Counted from the stretch's first letter, positions 1 to 8,738 are shown. The stretch: 64,000 nt of DNA from Shinella fusca (GCF_014203155.1 NZ_JACHIK010000011.1:84948-148947), one strand, 5' to 3'. Translations and numbers: made by a program. The notes: generated from the sequence alone by a model not told the origin.

Positions 1-263
1 ACGACTTCGATGGCCGAGTCCATACCGGCATAGGCGGTATCAACCTTGGCGGCGCCGAGGCCGAGGGCGTCCTGAACGGCCGAAAGGGCAGCGTTGTCGG
101 AGCGCATCGTGGTCGCAATCGACCAGTAGGCGGCGTTGTCGGAAGCCGAACCGACGCGCAGACCCGAAGAAATCCGGTTCTGGGTATCTTCCATGCTGCT
201 GGAGATGGACCGCAGCGTGGAAAGCGCTGCCATTGCGTTGGTGTTGGTGAGAATGCTGGTCAT
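1..263 (-). CDS. flaA: Flagellin, N-terminal part (runs off the window)
   Basis: Encodes the first 87 residues of a flagellin, the filament subunit exported through the flagellar type III channel. The ATG at 263 begins MTSILTNTNAMAAL, followed by the conserved D0/D1 helix motifs NRISSGLRV and ASDNAAYWSIATTMRSDN. The rest lies beyond the window edge, so total length and the variable domain are unknown. An AAGGGAC ribosome site precedes the start. A flagellin directly downstream of fliP matches the rhizobial flaA position; the symbol rests on that order, since rhizobia carry several flagellin paralogues. Confidence 0.93.
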   Translation of the reverse strand, partial: MTSILTNTNAMAALSTLRSISSSMEDTQNRISSGLRVGSASDNAAYWSIATTMRSDNAALSAVQDALGLGAAKVDTAYAGMDSAIEV

Positions 264-499
264 TGCTTGTCCCTTTGAACGAAATACTGAGGGGGACATA
301 CCGGGTTGGATTACTTACCGGTCATGACGGTTCGGCCTCATGCCAACTCGGCTCCTCCGGCGTTCCGGAGGGATACCAAACCCGTCATCTGAGGCAAAAT
401 TCGCAGCCATTTCTTGCCAACAGCTTAACCGGCGCTGGAGGGAGCGAGCCATCCCCGGCGTGTAGTGAACGAAACCTTAATCGGATTGGTTAACGCCGG
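264..499. other. Flagellin leader/promoter region
   Basis: No gene is visible in these 236 bases between fliP and the flagellin. On the flagellin strand they would hold the promoter and 5' leader. A perfect 7-bp inverted repeat (CCTCCGG, 4-base loop) lies at 354-371, about 90 bases before the flagellin start and without a following T run. Two TTAA words at 477-494 are spaced by 9, not 7. I could not recognise a clear sigma-28 or sigma-54 promoter. Confidence 0.5.
354..371. other. Short hairpin in the flagellin leader
   Basis: CCTCCGG, loop CGTT, CCGGAGG: a perfect 7-bp stem. It carries an anti-Shine-Dalgarno-like strand (CCTCC) and a Shine-Dalgarno-like strand (GGAGG). No T tract follows on either strand, so a terminator is unlikely; an mRNA stability or translation-control element is possible. 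Confidence 0.4.
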
Positions 500-1246
500 T
501 CAGTTGAACGAGCGCACGAGACTGCCGACGAGGAGGTTCCAGCCGTCGATGAGCACGAAGAACAGGACCTTGAAGGGCAGCGAGATCGAGGTCGGCGGCA
601 GCATCATCATGCCCATGGCCATGGTGATGGTGGCGACGATCAGGTCGATGACGAGGAAGGGCAGGACGACGAGGAAGCCGATCTCGAAGCCGCGGCGGAT
701 CTCCGAGATCATGAAGGCGGGAATGACGACGCGCAGGTCCGCGACATTGCCCTCGACGACCTTCTGCCCGCGCTCCTCGGCGAGCGAGATGAAGAGATCG
801 ATGTCCTTGTCGCGGGTATTGGCCACCATGAAGGCGCGGAAGGGCTCGGCGATCCTCTTGGCCGCCTCCGTCTCGTCGATCTGGTTGGCGATGAGCGGCT
901 CGACGCCGTTCTGCCAGGCGCGGTCGAAGGTCGGCGCCATGACGTAGAAGGTCATGAACAGGGCGAGCGAGACGAGGATCATGTTCGACGGCGTGGTGGA
1001 AAGCCCCATGCCGGATCTCAGGATCGAGAAGGCGATGACGAAGCGCGGGAAGCTCGTCACCATGATCAGGATGCCGGGCGCCACCGAAAGGACGGTCAGG
1101 AGCCCGAAGGTGCGGATGATCCAGGAAGCGACCGAGCCGTTGACCGGCGCATTGAGGAGGTCGCCCGGCAACTGCAACTGCTGCTGGGCGTAGGCCATGC
1201 CGGTCATCGCCATCATGGCGAGAAAGGTCAGAAGGACTCGAATCAT
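500..1246 (-). CDS. fliP: Flagellar export gate protein FliP
   Basis: Inner-membrane component of the FliPQR export gate of the flagellar type III secretion apparatus. The 248-residue product has a cleavable signal peptide (about residues 1-20, ending AYA-Q), an N-terminal hydrophobic pair around residues 45-105, a soluble periplasmic segment (about 108-170) and the FliP signature PAFMISEIRRGFEIGF near 176-191 followed by the last two membrane segments. Length is normal for the family. Its ATG overlaps the fliL stop by 4 nt (ATGA), so it is translationally coupled as the last gene before the flagellin. Confidence 0.98.
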   Translation of the reverse strand: MIRVLLTFLAMMAMTGMAYAQQQLQLPGDLLNAPVNGSVASWIIRTFGLLTVLSVAPGILIMVTSFPRFVIAFSILRSGMGLSTTPSNMILVSLALFMTFYVMAPTFDRAWQNGVEPLIANQIDETEAAKRIAEPFRAFMVANTRDKDIDLFISLAEERGQKVVEGNVADLRVVIPAFMISEIRRGFEIGFLVVLPFLVIDLIVATITMAMGMMMLPPTSISLPFKVLFFVLIDGWNLLVGSLVRSFN

Positions 1247-1752
1247 TCGATCACGAAGGTGCGGAACATGACGTTGGTTACGCGCCCTTCGGACCTGAGG
1301 TCAACCCGCTCCTGCAGGTCCTCCCTGAGATATTGGAAACCGCGCGGTCCCTGCACCTGCTGGAGCGAGACCGTGCGCATGTAGGCCATGATGTCCTGGT
1401 GGATTTCCTCCGCCAGCTTGACGTCCGGCGCCCCCTTGAACATGAGGGCCACTTCGAGGCGGACCCGGTTGTCGGAGGGATAGGCGAGATTGCTGGTGAT
1501 GGGATCGAGCAGGACGATGCCGTTCTCCTGGGTGGAGATATGCGGGATCTCCGCGCCCTCGCCTTCCTTGCCTTCCTTGCCACCCTCTGCCTTCGCCACT
1601 TCAGCGGCCGGCTTTTCGGCCGGCGGCGGGGCGAGCATGTTGCCGACGAACCAGCCGCCGCCGGCGGCAAGCAGCGTCAGCACCGCGACGGCCGCGATGG
1701 TGACGACCAGCGAGGGCTTCTTCTTTTCCGTGGCCTGTTCTTCGTCCGCCAT
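1243..1752 (-). CDS. fliL: Flagellar basal body-associated protein FliL
   Basis: Single-pass membrane protein that associates with the stator around the basal body. The 169-residue product has a short charged cytoplasmic tail, one membrane helix at about 14-38, an acidic/glycine-rich linker (about 50-70) and the periplasmic FliL domain ending in VTNVMFRTFVIE. The reading frame stays open far upstream, but the start is ATG at 1752 (MADEEQATEKKK), 20 bases after flgH. It lies between flgH and fliP as in other rhizobia. Confidence 0.96.
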   Translation of the reverse strand: MADEEQATEKKKPSLVVTIAAVAVLTLLAAGGGWFVGNMLAPPPAEKPAAEVAKAEGGKEGKEGEGAEIPHISTQENGIVLLDPITSNLAYPSDNRVRLEVALMFKGAPDVKLAEEIHQDIMAYMRTVSLQQVQGPRGFQYLREDLQERVDLRSEGRVTNVMFRTFVIE

Positions 1753-1772
1753 AGGCTTCTTCCCGTGTTGCG

Positions 1773-2483
1773 TCAGAGCGGCGAGAACAGATCGACGGCC
1801 TGCTGGCCCCATGGCGGCTGCTGCACCTCGGTCAGGCGGCCGCGGCCGCCGTAGGAGATGCGCGCTTCGGCGATCTTCTCGTAGGAAATCTGGTTGTTGG
1901 CGTCGACATCCTGCGGGCGCACGATGCCGGCGACGTTGAGGATGCGCAGCTCGTGGTTCACGCGCACTTCCTGCGAGCCGCTGATCAAGAGGTTGCCGTT
2001 CTCGATGACGCCGGTGACGACGGCGGCGACGAGGAGGTTCAGCTTCTCCGAGCGCTCCGTCGTGCCGTCGCCCTTGGTGCTGGTCGAGGAGCCGAAGGAA
2101 AGGTCGGCCTTGGTGTCGACGTCGAAATTGTTGCCGGAACCGCCGAAGCCGATGTTCATGCCGCTCTTGTTGGTGCGCGAGCGGTCGGTCTTGTTGTCGA
2201 AGCTCGCCTTGTCGTTGACGCGGATGTTGACGGTCAGGATGTCGCCGATCTTGAAGGCGCGCGAATCCTTGAAGAGCGCCGACTGCTGGTCGCGCCAGAT
2301 GGAATAGCCCGAGACGGCCGTGCGCGGCTGCTTGGGATACATGGCCATCTGCGGCGTCTCGGCATAGTTCAGCCCGCTGCCGATGGGGCTCATCGACGGC
2401 GCCTTGCCGATCTCGTTCACGGCCTGGCTGGCGCAGCCCGACAAGGCCAGCGCGACGGCAAGTGCGGAGGCGGTCTTCTTCAT
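1773..2483 (-). CDS. flgH: Flagellar L-ring lipoprotein FlgH
   Basis: Forms the outer-membrane L-ring around the flagellar rod. The 236-residue product starts MKKTASALAVALALSGC, a lipoprotein signal with the acylated cysteine at residue 17, followed by the FlgH domain with INVRVNDKASFDNKT and the C-terminal GIVRPQDVDANNQISYEKIAEARISYGG-type region. Length is typical. Its start overlaps the motE stop by 4 nt, so the flgA-flgI-motE-flgH genes form one coupled block. Confidence 0.97.
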   Translation of the reverse strand: MKKTASALAVALALSGCASQAVNEIGKAPSMSPIGSGLNYAETPQMAMYPKQPRTAVSGYSIWRDQQSALFKDSRAFKIGDILTVNIRVNDKASFDNKTDRSRTNKSGMNIGFGGSGNNFDVDTKADLSFGSSTSTKGDGTTERSEKLNLLVAAVVTGVIENGNLLISGSQEVRVNHELRILNVAGIVRPQDVDANNQISYEKIAEARISYGGRGRLTEVQQPPWGQQAVDLFSPL

Positions 2484-3013
2484 GACGGGTCCTTTGAGGT
2501 GTTCGGATCGCTCGCCGAGGCAATGATGCGGGTGAGCACGGCGGCCTTGTCGGCGGGCATTTCCCCGAGGATCGTGCTCGACTGGCGCGGCGCCAGCTTC
2601 ATGACGATGGCCGATGCGATTTCCGGATCGAGCGCCGCAAGCTGGGCGGCGGCGGCATCCGGCTTCATCTTCTTGTAGATCTCGACGAGGCCGGCTTCCG
2701 CCGACTTCAGGAAGTCGTTGCGGCGCTTCAGCCAGTCCTCATATTCGGCGCGCCGGGCCTCGAGCGTCTTGATGCGCTCGTCGACGTCCTTCTGCAGGTT
2801 CTCGAGCTCCTGCTTCTGGAGCAGGTAGCGCTGGTCGCGCGCGGCGTCCGCGATATTGGTGCAGAACTCGCGGATCTCGTCGGCGCTCGCCTTGGTGGTC
2901 GTGATGACCGGCCGTTCCTCGGCGAAGGCGCCGGGGATGGCGAGCATCACGAAACCGGCAAGGGGAAGCGCCAGCTTGCGTGCGAGGGCGGGAAGCGTCA
3001 TGCCTTTGTTCAT
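2480..3013 (-). CDS. motE: Periplasmic motility chaperone MotE
   Basis: 177-residue exported protein: signal peptide to about residue 31 (ending GAFA), a charged coiled coil at about 60-115 (KQELENLQKDVDERIKTLEARR) and a C-terminal MgtE-N-like helical region (LDPEIASAIVMKLAPRQSSTILGEMP). In Sinorhizobium meliloti MotE is described as the periplasmic chaperone that folds and stabilises the motor protein MotC; that role is taken from the family and its fixed position between flgI and flgH. It overlaps flgH and flgI by 4 nt each. Confidence 0.9.
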   Translation of the reverse strand: MNKGMTLPALARKLALPLAGFVMLAIPGAFAEERPVITTTKASADEIREFCTNIADAARDQRYLLQKQELENLQKDVDERIKTLEARRAEYEDWLKRRNDFLKSAEAGLVEIYKKMKPDAAAAQLAALDPEIASAIVMKLAPRQSSTILGEMPADKAAVLTRIIASASDPNTSKDPS

Positions 3014-4125
3014 TGCAGCACCAGTTCCGCCTGGAGAGCGCCGGCCGTCTTGATGCTTTGCAGGATGGAGATGATGCCATCCGGCTTGACGCCGATGCTG
3101 TTGAGACCCGAGACGAGCGAGCGCAGGCTGGACCCGTCGAGCATGGCGACGTTGCCGCCGTCCTGCTGGACGAGGATATCCGTGCGCGGCTGGACGGCCG
3201 TCACACCCTTGGAGAAGGGTTCGGGCTGCACCACTTCGGGCATTTCGTTGACCTGCACGGTGAGCGAGCCGTAGCTGACGGCGACCGGCGAGATGCGCAC
3301 GTCCTGGCCGATGACGATGGTGCCGGTGCGCTCGTTGACGACGACGCGCGCGGGCGCGTCCGTCTCGATCACGAGGTTCTCGATATCGGCCATCAGGCGG
3401 GAAAGGTCCGCCATCTTCGGCTTTGCGACATAGACCGACTGCGAATCGCGCGATTCGGCGATCGGCGCGCCGTATTGCGCGGCCGCATAGCGGTTGATCG
3501 CGTCGGCCATGCCGACCGAGGTCGAGAAGTCGGGGTTGCGAAGCTGCAGCACCAGGTCGGCGGCGTCCTTGAAGCGCGAGGGCAGCTCGCGCTCGATGAT
3601 CGCGCCGTTCGGCACGCGGCCGGCGGTCGTCACGCCCTGCTGGACGGTCGCGGCATCGCCGTTGGCGCTGACGCCGGTGACGACGATGGAGCCCTGCGCG
3701 ACGGCGTAGATCTGGCCGTCGGCGCCGGAAAGCGAGGTCATGACGAGTGTGCCGCCGCGCAGCGAGGTGGCGTCGCCAAGCGAGCCGACCGTCACGTCGA
3801 TGCGGCTGCCGGGGCTTGCGAAGGGCGGCAGGTTGGCCGTGACGAGCACGGCCGCGATGTTCTTGGCGCGGGTCTGCGTGCCGACCATCGAGATGCCGAG
3901 GTTCTGCAGCATCGCGCGCATGGACTGTTCGGTAAAGGGCGAGGAGCGCATGCTGTCGCCGGTGCCCTGGAGGCCGACGACGAGGCCGTAGCCGATGAGC
4001 TGGTTGTCGCGGCCCGACTGGAGCGAGGCGACATCCTTGATGCGGGCGGCGGGAAGCGCCGGGCCTGCTGCCAGCATGAGGCAGGCGATGGCGGCAAGGG
4101 CGCGGCGGAAGAAGGTCTGCATCAT
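3010..4125 (-). CDS. flgI: Flagellar P-ring protein FlgI
   Basis: Periplasmic P-ring subunit that surrounds the rod in the peptidoglycan layer. The 371-residue product has a signal peptide (about residues 1-27, ALPAARIKDVASL) and typical FlgI motifs such as NQLIGYGLVVGLQGTGD, KNIAAVLVTA and a C-terminal SGLNSIGVKPDGIISILQSIK segment. Two ATG codons occur in tandem at 4125 and 4122; the first makes an ATGA overlap with the flgA stop and is chosen here. Confidence 0.97.
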   Translation of the reverse strand: MMQTFFRRALAAIACLMLAAGPALPAARIKDVASLQSGRDNQLIGYGLVVGLQGTGDSMRSSPFTEQSMRAMLQNLGISMVGTQTRAKNIAAVLVTANLPPFASPGSRIDVTVGSLGDATSLRGGTLVMTSLSGADGQIYAVAQGSIVVTGVSANGDAATVQQGVTTAGRVPNGAIIERELPSRFKDAADLVLQLRNPDFSTSVGMADAINRYAAAQYGAPIAESRDSQSVYVAKPKMADLSRLMADIENLVIETDAPARVVVNERTGTIVIGQDVRISPVAVSYGSLTVQVNEMPEVVQPEPFSKGVTAVQPRTDILVQQDGGNVAMLDGSSLRSLVSGLNSIGVKPDGIISILQSIKTAGALQAELVLQ

Positions 4126-4631
4126 TTCACCACCACATGCACGGTTCCGTCGTCCATGACCGTGCCGGAGACGATCACGCCCGAATCCTTGTTGCGGACC
4201 TTGATGAGATCGCCGACCGCGGCATCGGCCAGCGGCGTTCCGGCGGCGCGCAGGACGAGCGAGCCGTTGTCGAAGACGAGCTGGACGGTGGTGCCGCGGG
4301 AAACGGCGAAGGGCTCGCGCAGCGCCGAGGTGAGGATGACGCGGCCGGGCAGCAGCGTGCGCTTGGTCACGAGGCCGCTGACGTCGGCGATGGTCTCGGC
4401 ATAGCCCTTGACGATGTTCGGGTTGGTCACCTCGACCTCTTCGAGCTGGCCGGCATCCAGCTCCTCGCCGGGATAGATGATGCGCTTCGGCACGACGGCG
4501 GTGTGCGCGTCGGCAAGCGCCGCCCCGGCCACGCAAAGACCGACGAGCGCAGCGGGCGCGACGAGGGCCGCGCGCCGCAGGGCCGGAAGGATTCTTCCCG
4601 TACGAAGAGCTGCTGTCAGGCGAAACATCAT
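4122..4631 (-). CDS. flgA: P-ring assembly chaperone FlgA
   Basis: Periplasmic chaperone needed to assemble FlgI into the P-ring. The 169-residue product has a long N-terminal signal region (hydrophobic about residues 23-41, ending ALA-D), then a SAF/ChapFlgA domain with the motifs KRIIYPGEEL, GLVTKRTLLPGRVI and SGTVMDDGTVHV at the end. It sits directly upstream of flgI in transcription order with a 4-nt overlap, as expected for a chaperone and its client. Confidence 0.95.
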   Translation of the reverse strand: MMFRLTAALRTGRILPALRRAALVAPAALVGLCVAGAALADAHTAVVPKRIIYPGEELDAGQLEEVEVTNPNIVKGYAETIADVSGLVTKRTLLPGRVILTSALREPFAVSRGTTVQLVFDNGSLVLRAAGTPLADAAVGDLIKVRNKDSGVIVSGTVMDDGTVHVVVK

Positions 4632-4651
4632 GTTCCCCGCGTGTCCGGTTG

Positions 4652-5434
4652 CTATCTCAGGTTCTTGCTGACCACCGCCGCCATTTCGTCGGCCGCCTGG
4701 ATGATCTTGGAGTTCATCTCGTAGGCGCGCTGGGCCGAGATCAGGTCGGTGATTTCCTTGACCGGGTCGACGTTGGAGGCTTCGAGATAGTTCTGCTGGA
4801 TATAGGCGAAGCCCGCCTCGTCCGGCGCGCCGACATTGGCGGGGCCGGAAGCCGCCGTCTCGCGGTAGAGGTTCTCGCCGAGCGGCTCGAGGCCTGCCTC
4901 GTTGACGAAGTTGGCGAGCGTGATCTGGCCGAGTTCCTGCTGCTCGCCCGCCACGGTGGCGAAGACCTGGCCGGACTTGCTGACGGTCACTTCCGTCGCG
5001 TCCTCCGGCACGGTGATGCCGGGCACGACGGTATAGCCGTCGAGGGTGACGAGCTGGCCTTCGGCATTGGTGTTGAAGGCACCGGCGCGGGTATAGAGCG
5101 TGGAACCGTCCGCCGCCTCGATCTGGAACCAGCCGCGGCCGATCAGCGCGAGGTCGAAGGAGTTGCCGGTGGAGACGAGCCCGCCCTGGAGATGCAGGTT
5201 GCGCACGGCCGCGGTCTTGACGCCGAGGCCGATGATCGCGCCTTCCGGCACGACAGCCTGGTTGGCGCGGTTGGGAACGCCGGCGGCCCGCTCCGTCTGG
5301 TAGAGAAGGTCGGAGAACTCCGCGCGGGCGCGCTTGAAGCCGGTGGTGTTGATGTTCGCGATGTTGTTCGCGATGACTTCAAGGTTGGTCTGCTGGGCGT
5401 TCATGCCGGTCGCGGCAATGGCAAGGGCTTTCAT
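4652..5434 (-). CDS. flgG: Flagellar distal rod protein FlgG
   Basis: Builds the distal rod of the basal body. The 260-residue product (close to the usual 262) begins [20 protein letters not shown] and has the rod-family motif [18 protein letters not shown] near residues 23-40, the central FlgE/F/G domain ([15 protein letters not shown]) and the C-terminal Flg_bbr_C block ending [20 protein letters not shown]. It follows fliE by 9 bases and precedes flgA by 20. Confidence 0.98.
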   Translation of the reverse strand: MKALAIAATGMNAQQTNLEVIANNIANINTTGFKRARAEFSDLLYQTERAAGVPNRANQAVVPEGAIIGLGVKTAAVRNLHLQGGLVSTGNSFDLALIGRGWFQIEAADGSTLYTRAGAFNTNAEGQLVTLDGYTVVPGITVPEDATEVTVSKSGQVFATVAGEQQELGQITLANFVNEAGLEPLGENLYRETAASGPANVGAPDEAGFAYIQQNYLEASNVDPVKEITDLISAQRAYEMNSKIIQAADEMAAVVSKNLR

Positions 5435-5443
5435 GTCCGGTCC

Positions 5444-5773
5444 TCAGATCTGCATTCTGGCGATTTCGAGATAGGCGGTGACGACCTTGTCGCGGATGGC
5501 GATGGCGGTCTGCAGCGTCTGCTCGGCATTCATGACGGCATCGACGACTTCGCGGGTCGATGCCTTGCCCTGGATGGCTTCGAAGGATTTGGTCTCGCCC
5601 GCCTTCAGCGTGCCGACCATCTCGCTGGCCATGTCGGTCATCACCTGGGCGAAGCTCGTCTGGGGCGCGCCCTGTGCGGCAGCGGCGGTGACGGAATTGG
5701 ATACGCCGGTTTCGACGCCCGAAAGAGCGCTGCTCGGAAGAAGGCCGTTGAGGCCCTTTACACTCTCGATCAT
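5444..5773 (-). CDS. fliE: Hook-basal body protein FliE
   Basis: Small adaptor joining the MS-ring and export gate to the proximal rod. The 109-residue product has a variable N terminus and the conserved C-terminal FliE block ([29 protein letters not shown]). Its length is normal. Its ATG overlaps the flgC stop by 4 nt, giving the usual flgB-flgC-fliE unit. Confidence 0.96.
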   Translation of the reverse strand: MIESVKGLNGLLPSSALSGVETGVSNSVTAAAAQGAPQTSFAQVMTDMASEMVGTLKAGETKSFEAIQGKASTREVVDAVMNAEQTLQTAIAIRDKVVTAYLEIARMQI

Positions 5774-6189
5774 TGCGAGGCCCTCAGAAGGTCGATGGTC
5801 GCGCTGATGAGGTCGCGCGACTGCTTGATGCTCTGCAAGTTTGCTTCATAGGAGCGGTTGGCCTCGCGCATGTCGGCCATCTCGACCAGCATGTTGACGT
5901 TCGGGACCTTCACGAAGCCCTTCTCGTCCGCGGCGGGGTTGCCCGGATCGTATTCCGTCTGGAAGTCGGTCTCGTCGACGCCGAGCTTGGACACTTCGAC
6001 GAGCGAAGCGTTGGTGGCGCGGTCGAGCTCGGCCGAGAAGGTCACGGTCTTGCGGCGGAAGGGGTCCGCGCCGGGCGTGTCGCCGGTGGAGCGGGCATTC
6101 GCCAGGTTTTCCGAAACGATGCGAATGCGGGTGGACTGCGCCTCAAGTCCCGAGGCCGCGACTTTCATTGAAGCTACAAGCGGATCCAT
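5770..6189 (-). CDS. flgC: Flagellar proximal rod protein FlgC
   Basis: Proximal rod subunit of the basal body. The 139-residue product carries the N-terminal rod motif [20 protein letters not shown] near residues 26-45 and the C-terminal Flg_bbr_C motif [20 protein letters not shown]. Length is typical. Coupled to fliE by a 4-nt overlap; flgB ends 3 bases upstream. Confidence 0.97.
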   Translation of the reverse strand: MDPLVASMKVAASGLEAQSTRIRIVSENLANARSTGDTPGADPFRRKTVTFSAELDRATNASLVEVSKLGVDETDFQTEYDPGNPAADEKGFVKVPNVNMLVEMADMREANRSYEANLQSIKQSRDLISATIDLLRASQ

Positions 6190-6192
6190 TTT

Positions 6193-6573
6193 TTACCTTC
6201 TGACTGTCATCAGCATCATGCGATGAAAGGCCTTTACGAGGCCGGCATTCAACTCGAACTCACGCTTGACCTGGCCTTCCTTCATGAGCTCCTCGGCAAG
6301 GCCGACAGTGTTGCCGGACTCCTGCACGCCGATCTCCTCGGTGGGCTTGGTCTCGATGACGCGGCTTGCCATTTCGGTTTCGGTGAAGTGGCCGGGCTGC
6401 GTCGCCGCCATGCGGATGCCCGTGGTTTCGAGCACCGACTGGAAGGGGGTCACGTCCTTCGCCTTGAACCCGGGGGTATTGGCGTTGGCGATGTTGCCTG
6501 CAACCACGCTCTGGCGGACTGAGAGCCATTCGGCCTGCTTCGATGCCAGTTCAAACAGTTGTATCGGTTGCAT
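6193..6573 (-). CDS. flgB: Flagellar proximal rod protein FlgB
   Basis: Proximal rod subunit. The 126-residue product has the motif VAGNIANANTPGFKAKDV and a C-terminal KAFHRMMLMTVRR. An earlier in-frame ATG exists at 6585, but the ATG at 6573 (MQPIQLFELAS) is preceded by GGAG with a 6-base spacer and gives the family-typical N terminus, so it is preferred. First gene of the flgB-flgC-fliE unit; 192 bases separate it from the upstream conserved gene, enough for its own promoter. Confidence 0.96.
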   Translation of the reverse strand: MQPIQLFELASKQAEWLSVRQSVVAGNIANANTPGFKAKDVTPFQSVLETTGIRMAATQPGHFTETEMASRVIETKPTEEIGVQESGNTVGLAEELMKEGQVKREFELNAGLVKAFHRMMLMTVRR

Positions 6574-6706
6574 GACAAGCTCCATCCTTGTTCATGGCGA
6601 ACCTACGGAGCCAATCTTGCGTCAGACTTGCTGTCCGGCCGTTTCCCGGCAACACGCTGAATTTGCGGGGGAATAAAGTGTGCGCCCCTGTGCGCGGCGC
6701 GCAAAG

Positions 6707-6731
6707 GCCCGCCAGTTCGCACATGGCGGGC
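6707..6731 (-). terminator. Stem-loop after the 6766-7329 gene
   Basis: Perfect 8-bp inverted repeat (GCCCGCCA/TGGCGGGC) with a 9-base loop, 35 bases downstream of the 6766 stop on the minus strand and followed there by CTTTGCG. The T tract is weak, so partial termination ahead of flgB is likely rather than complete stop. Confidence 0.45.
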
Positions 6732-6765
6732 GGCAGAATCGGCGCGGGAGGCATCCCCGCCGCCG

Positions 6766-7329
6766 TCAGTTGCGCTTGATGACGTCGCCGTTCGAGGTGA
6801 CGATGACCCAGGCGCCGTCGCGCTGCTCGAGCGTCGCAAGGCGGCTGTTGTCGGGCAGGATGGAGCCGACGCGCACGATATACATGCCGCGGGCATCCTC
6901 GATCAGCGCCCGTCCGTTCGCCACATGCATCAGGCGGAAGCCGTCGCTGACCGGCAGCGGCTGGTCGAGGCCGGTTTCCAGCGGGGCGCCGAGCTTCGAT
7001 TCCTTGCCGAGGCCGGGCGTGGTGGCGGTCGCGACGGGATCGACGCTTTCGAGCGGCGGGTCCTTGTCGTTGTCGATCATCGCCATCGGCGAGACGCTCA
7101 TCACCTCGCGCGGCGCCGTCTCCGGCAGGTCGCGGGTCCTGCCCTGCCAAAGCGCGGGCACGGAGAACTTGCCCGGGTTGAGGAAGACATACCAGGGAAA
7201 GAAGGCCGCGCCCGCGGCCAGCAGCACGCCGGCGCCCACGGTGACCTTGTCGCTGGTGCTGTAGCGCGTGCGCTCCGTCCGCCTGATCGGCTGGATCTTC
7301 TCGTCCGCGTCGAAATCCGTCACTGTCAA
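6766..7329 (-). CDS. Conserved rhizobial membrane protein between fliI and flgB
   Basis: 187 residues. The N terminus is cytoplasmic and charged, one membrane helix spans about 31-50 (VTVGAGVLLAAGAAFFPWYVF), then comes a proline/threonine-rich linker (about 65-125) and a compact C-terminal domain of about 60 residues (RLMHVANGRALIEDARGMYIVRVGSILPD, ending in a basic KRN). Its start overlaps the fliI stop by 4 nt, so it is made with the export ATPase. A gene in this position is, as I recall, a constant part of rhizobial flagellar clusters, but I know no assigned function. An accessory export or basal-body role is inferred only from context. Confidence 0.85.
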   Translation of the reverse strand: MTVTDFDADEKIQPIRRTERTRYSTSDKVTVGAGVLLAAGAAFFPWYVFLNPGKFSVPALWQGRTRDLPETAPREVMSVSPMAMIDNDKDPPLESVDPVATATTPGLGKESKLGAPLETGLDQPLPVSDGFRLMHVANGRALIEDARGMYIVRVGSILPDNSRLATLEQRDGAWVIVTSNGDVIKRN

Positions 7330-8738
7330 CCCCTCCGGTTTGCCGGTGCGGCGCCCTGCCCGGCCGCATTCTTCAGCGCCATGGCGAGATCCGAGAAAGC
7401 GTCGCCTGCCGGGGGCTCGCCCGGCGTCTGCTTGAGGACCTCGTAGATGATCGGCACCTGCTTGATCGCCATGTCGAGGTCGGGATCGCCGCCGGGGCGA
7501 TAGCCGCCGATGAGCCGCAGGTCCCGCGTTTCCTCGAAGCGGTGGATAAGCGCCTTCAGCCGCGCCACCAGCTTTTCCTGGTCCGGCGTCCAGGCCTTGC
7601 GGGCAAGACGCGAGATCGAGGCGAGCGGGTTGATCGGCGGATAGCGTCCCTCCTCGGCCAGCGAGCGCTCCATGACGATATGGCCGTCGAGGATGCCGCG
7701 CGTGGAGTCGGCGATCGGGTCGTTGTGGTTATCGCCGTCGACGAGGATCGAGATGATCGCCGTGATCGTGCCGGTGCCTTCCGCGCCCGGGCCGGCGCGC
7801 TCGAGAAGGCGCGGCAGCTCGGTGAAGACGGAGGCGGGATAGCCGCGCGCGATCGGCGGCTCGCCGGAGGCCGTCGCCACCTCGCGGATAGCGTGGGCAA
7901 AGCGCGTCACGCTGTCGATGATGAGAAGGACGTTGTCGCCCTGGTCGCGGTAGTGCTCGGCGATGGTCACGGCCGTCAGCGGCGCCATCTTGCGCAGCAT
8001 CGGGCTCTCGTCGCTGGTCGCCACGACCGCGACGGACTTGGCAAGGTTGTCGCCGAGCGTGTCCTCGATGAACTCGCGCACTTCACGGCCGCGTTCGCCG
8101 ACCAGCGCAATGACCACCTTGTCGAAGGCATCCGCCCTTGCCAGCATCGACAGCAGCGTCGACTTGCCGACGCCGGAGCCGGCGAAGATGCCGAGACGCT
8201 GGCCGAGGCAGAGGGGCGCGAAGAGGTCGATGGCGCGGACGCCCGTGTTGAAGCCGGTCTCCACGCGCCGGCGCGTCATGGACGGCGGGGCGGAATTGGA
8301 GATGGAGCGGCGCACGTCCCCCTGCACGAGCGGGCCGAGCCCGTCGATGGGCTCGCCGAGCGCGTTGATCGTGCGGCCGCACCAGGAGGCGGCCGGCGCG
8401 ACGCGGAAGGCGCCCTTGCGGATGACCGTGTCGTGGATGCCGATCGGCTCGCCCGGCTCGATGGGGCAGACGACGACCGAATCCGGCTCGACGCGGACGA
8501 CCTCGCCGAGATGGATGCCCGTGGCGCTCTTGTGCGCGACGAACTCGCCGAGCCGCACGTGGCGCGACAGGCCGCTCACCGTGTAGTTGCCCGCCGCGAT
8601 TGTCTGGACGTGGCCGCCGTGGGCGACCGAGAATTCCGGCGAGGAATAGCGCCGCACCAGCCCGGCCAGCGCATTGAGCATGCGCCCGCCTTCGGGATTG
8701 CGCGCCGTGCCGGCCGTCGTGCGTACTGCCCGCGTCAT
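7326..8738 (-). CDS. fliI: Flagellar export ATPase FliI
   Basis: Soluble ATPase that docks substrate-chaperone complexes on the flagellar export gate. The 470-residue product has the Walker A motif GSGVGKS at 187-193, the nucleotide-binding core VVIALVGERGREVREFIED, Walker B LLIIDSVTRFAHAIRE and the FliI/rotary ATPase signature PPSMTRRRVETGFNTGVRAIDLF-type region before Walker A. Length is normal for alphaproteobacteria. It follows flgF by 6 bases and overlaps the downstream gene by 4. Confidence 0.98.
   Translation of the reverse strand: MTRAVRTTAGTARNPEGGRMLNALAGLVRRYSSPEFSVAHGGHVQTIAAGNYTVSGLSRHVRLGEFVAHKSATGIHLGEVVRVEPDSVVVCPIEPGEPIGIHDTVIRKGAFRVAPAASWCGRTINALGEPIDGLGPLVQGDVRRSISNSAPPSMTRRRVETGFNTGVRAIDLFAPLCLGQRLGIFAGSGVGKSTLLSMLARADAFDKVVIALVGERGREVREFIEDTLGDNLAKSVAVVATSDESPMLRKMAPLTAVTIAEHYRDQGDNVLLIIDSVTRFAHAIREVATASGEPPIARGYPASVFTELPRLLERAGPGAEGTGTITAIISILVDGDNHNDPIADSTRGILDGHIVMERSLAEEGRYPPINPLASISRLARKAWTPDQEKLVARLKALIHRFEETRDLRLIGGYRPGGDPDLDMAIKQVPIIYEVLKQTPGEPPAGDAFSDLAMALKNAAGQGAAPANRRG

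Noticed and set aside
477..494. TTAA pair upstream of the flagellin
   Set aside because: The spacer is 9, not 7, and no TTAACCAT word is present, so I do not call a CtrA box.
1243..2523. 426-codon frame suggesting an FlgH-FliL fusion
   Set aside because: The upstream half is out of frame with flgH and antisense-like; FliL has its own ATG and normal length.
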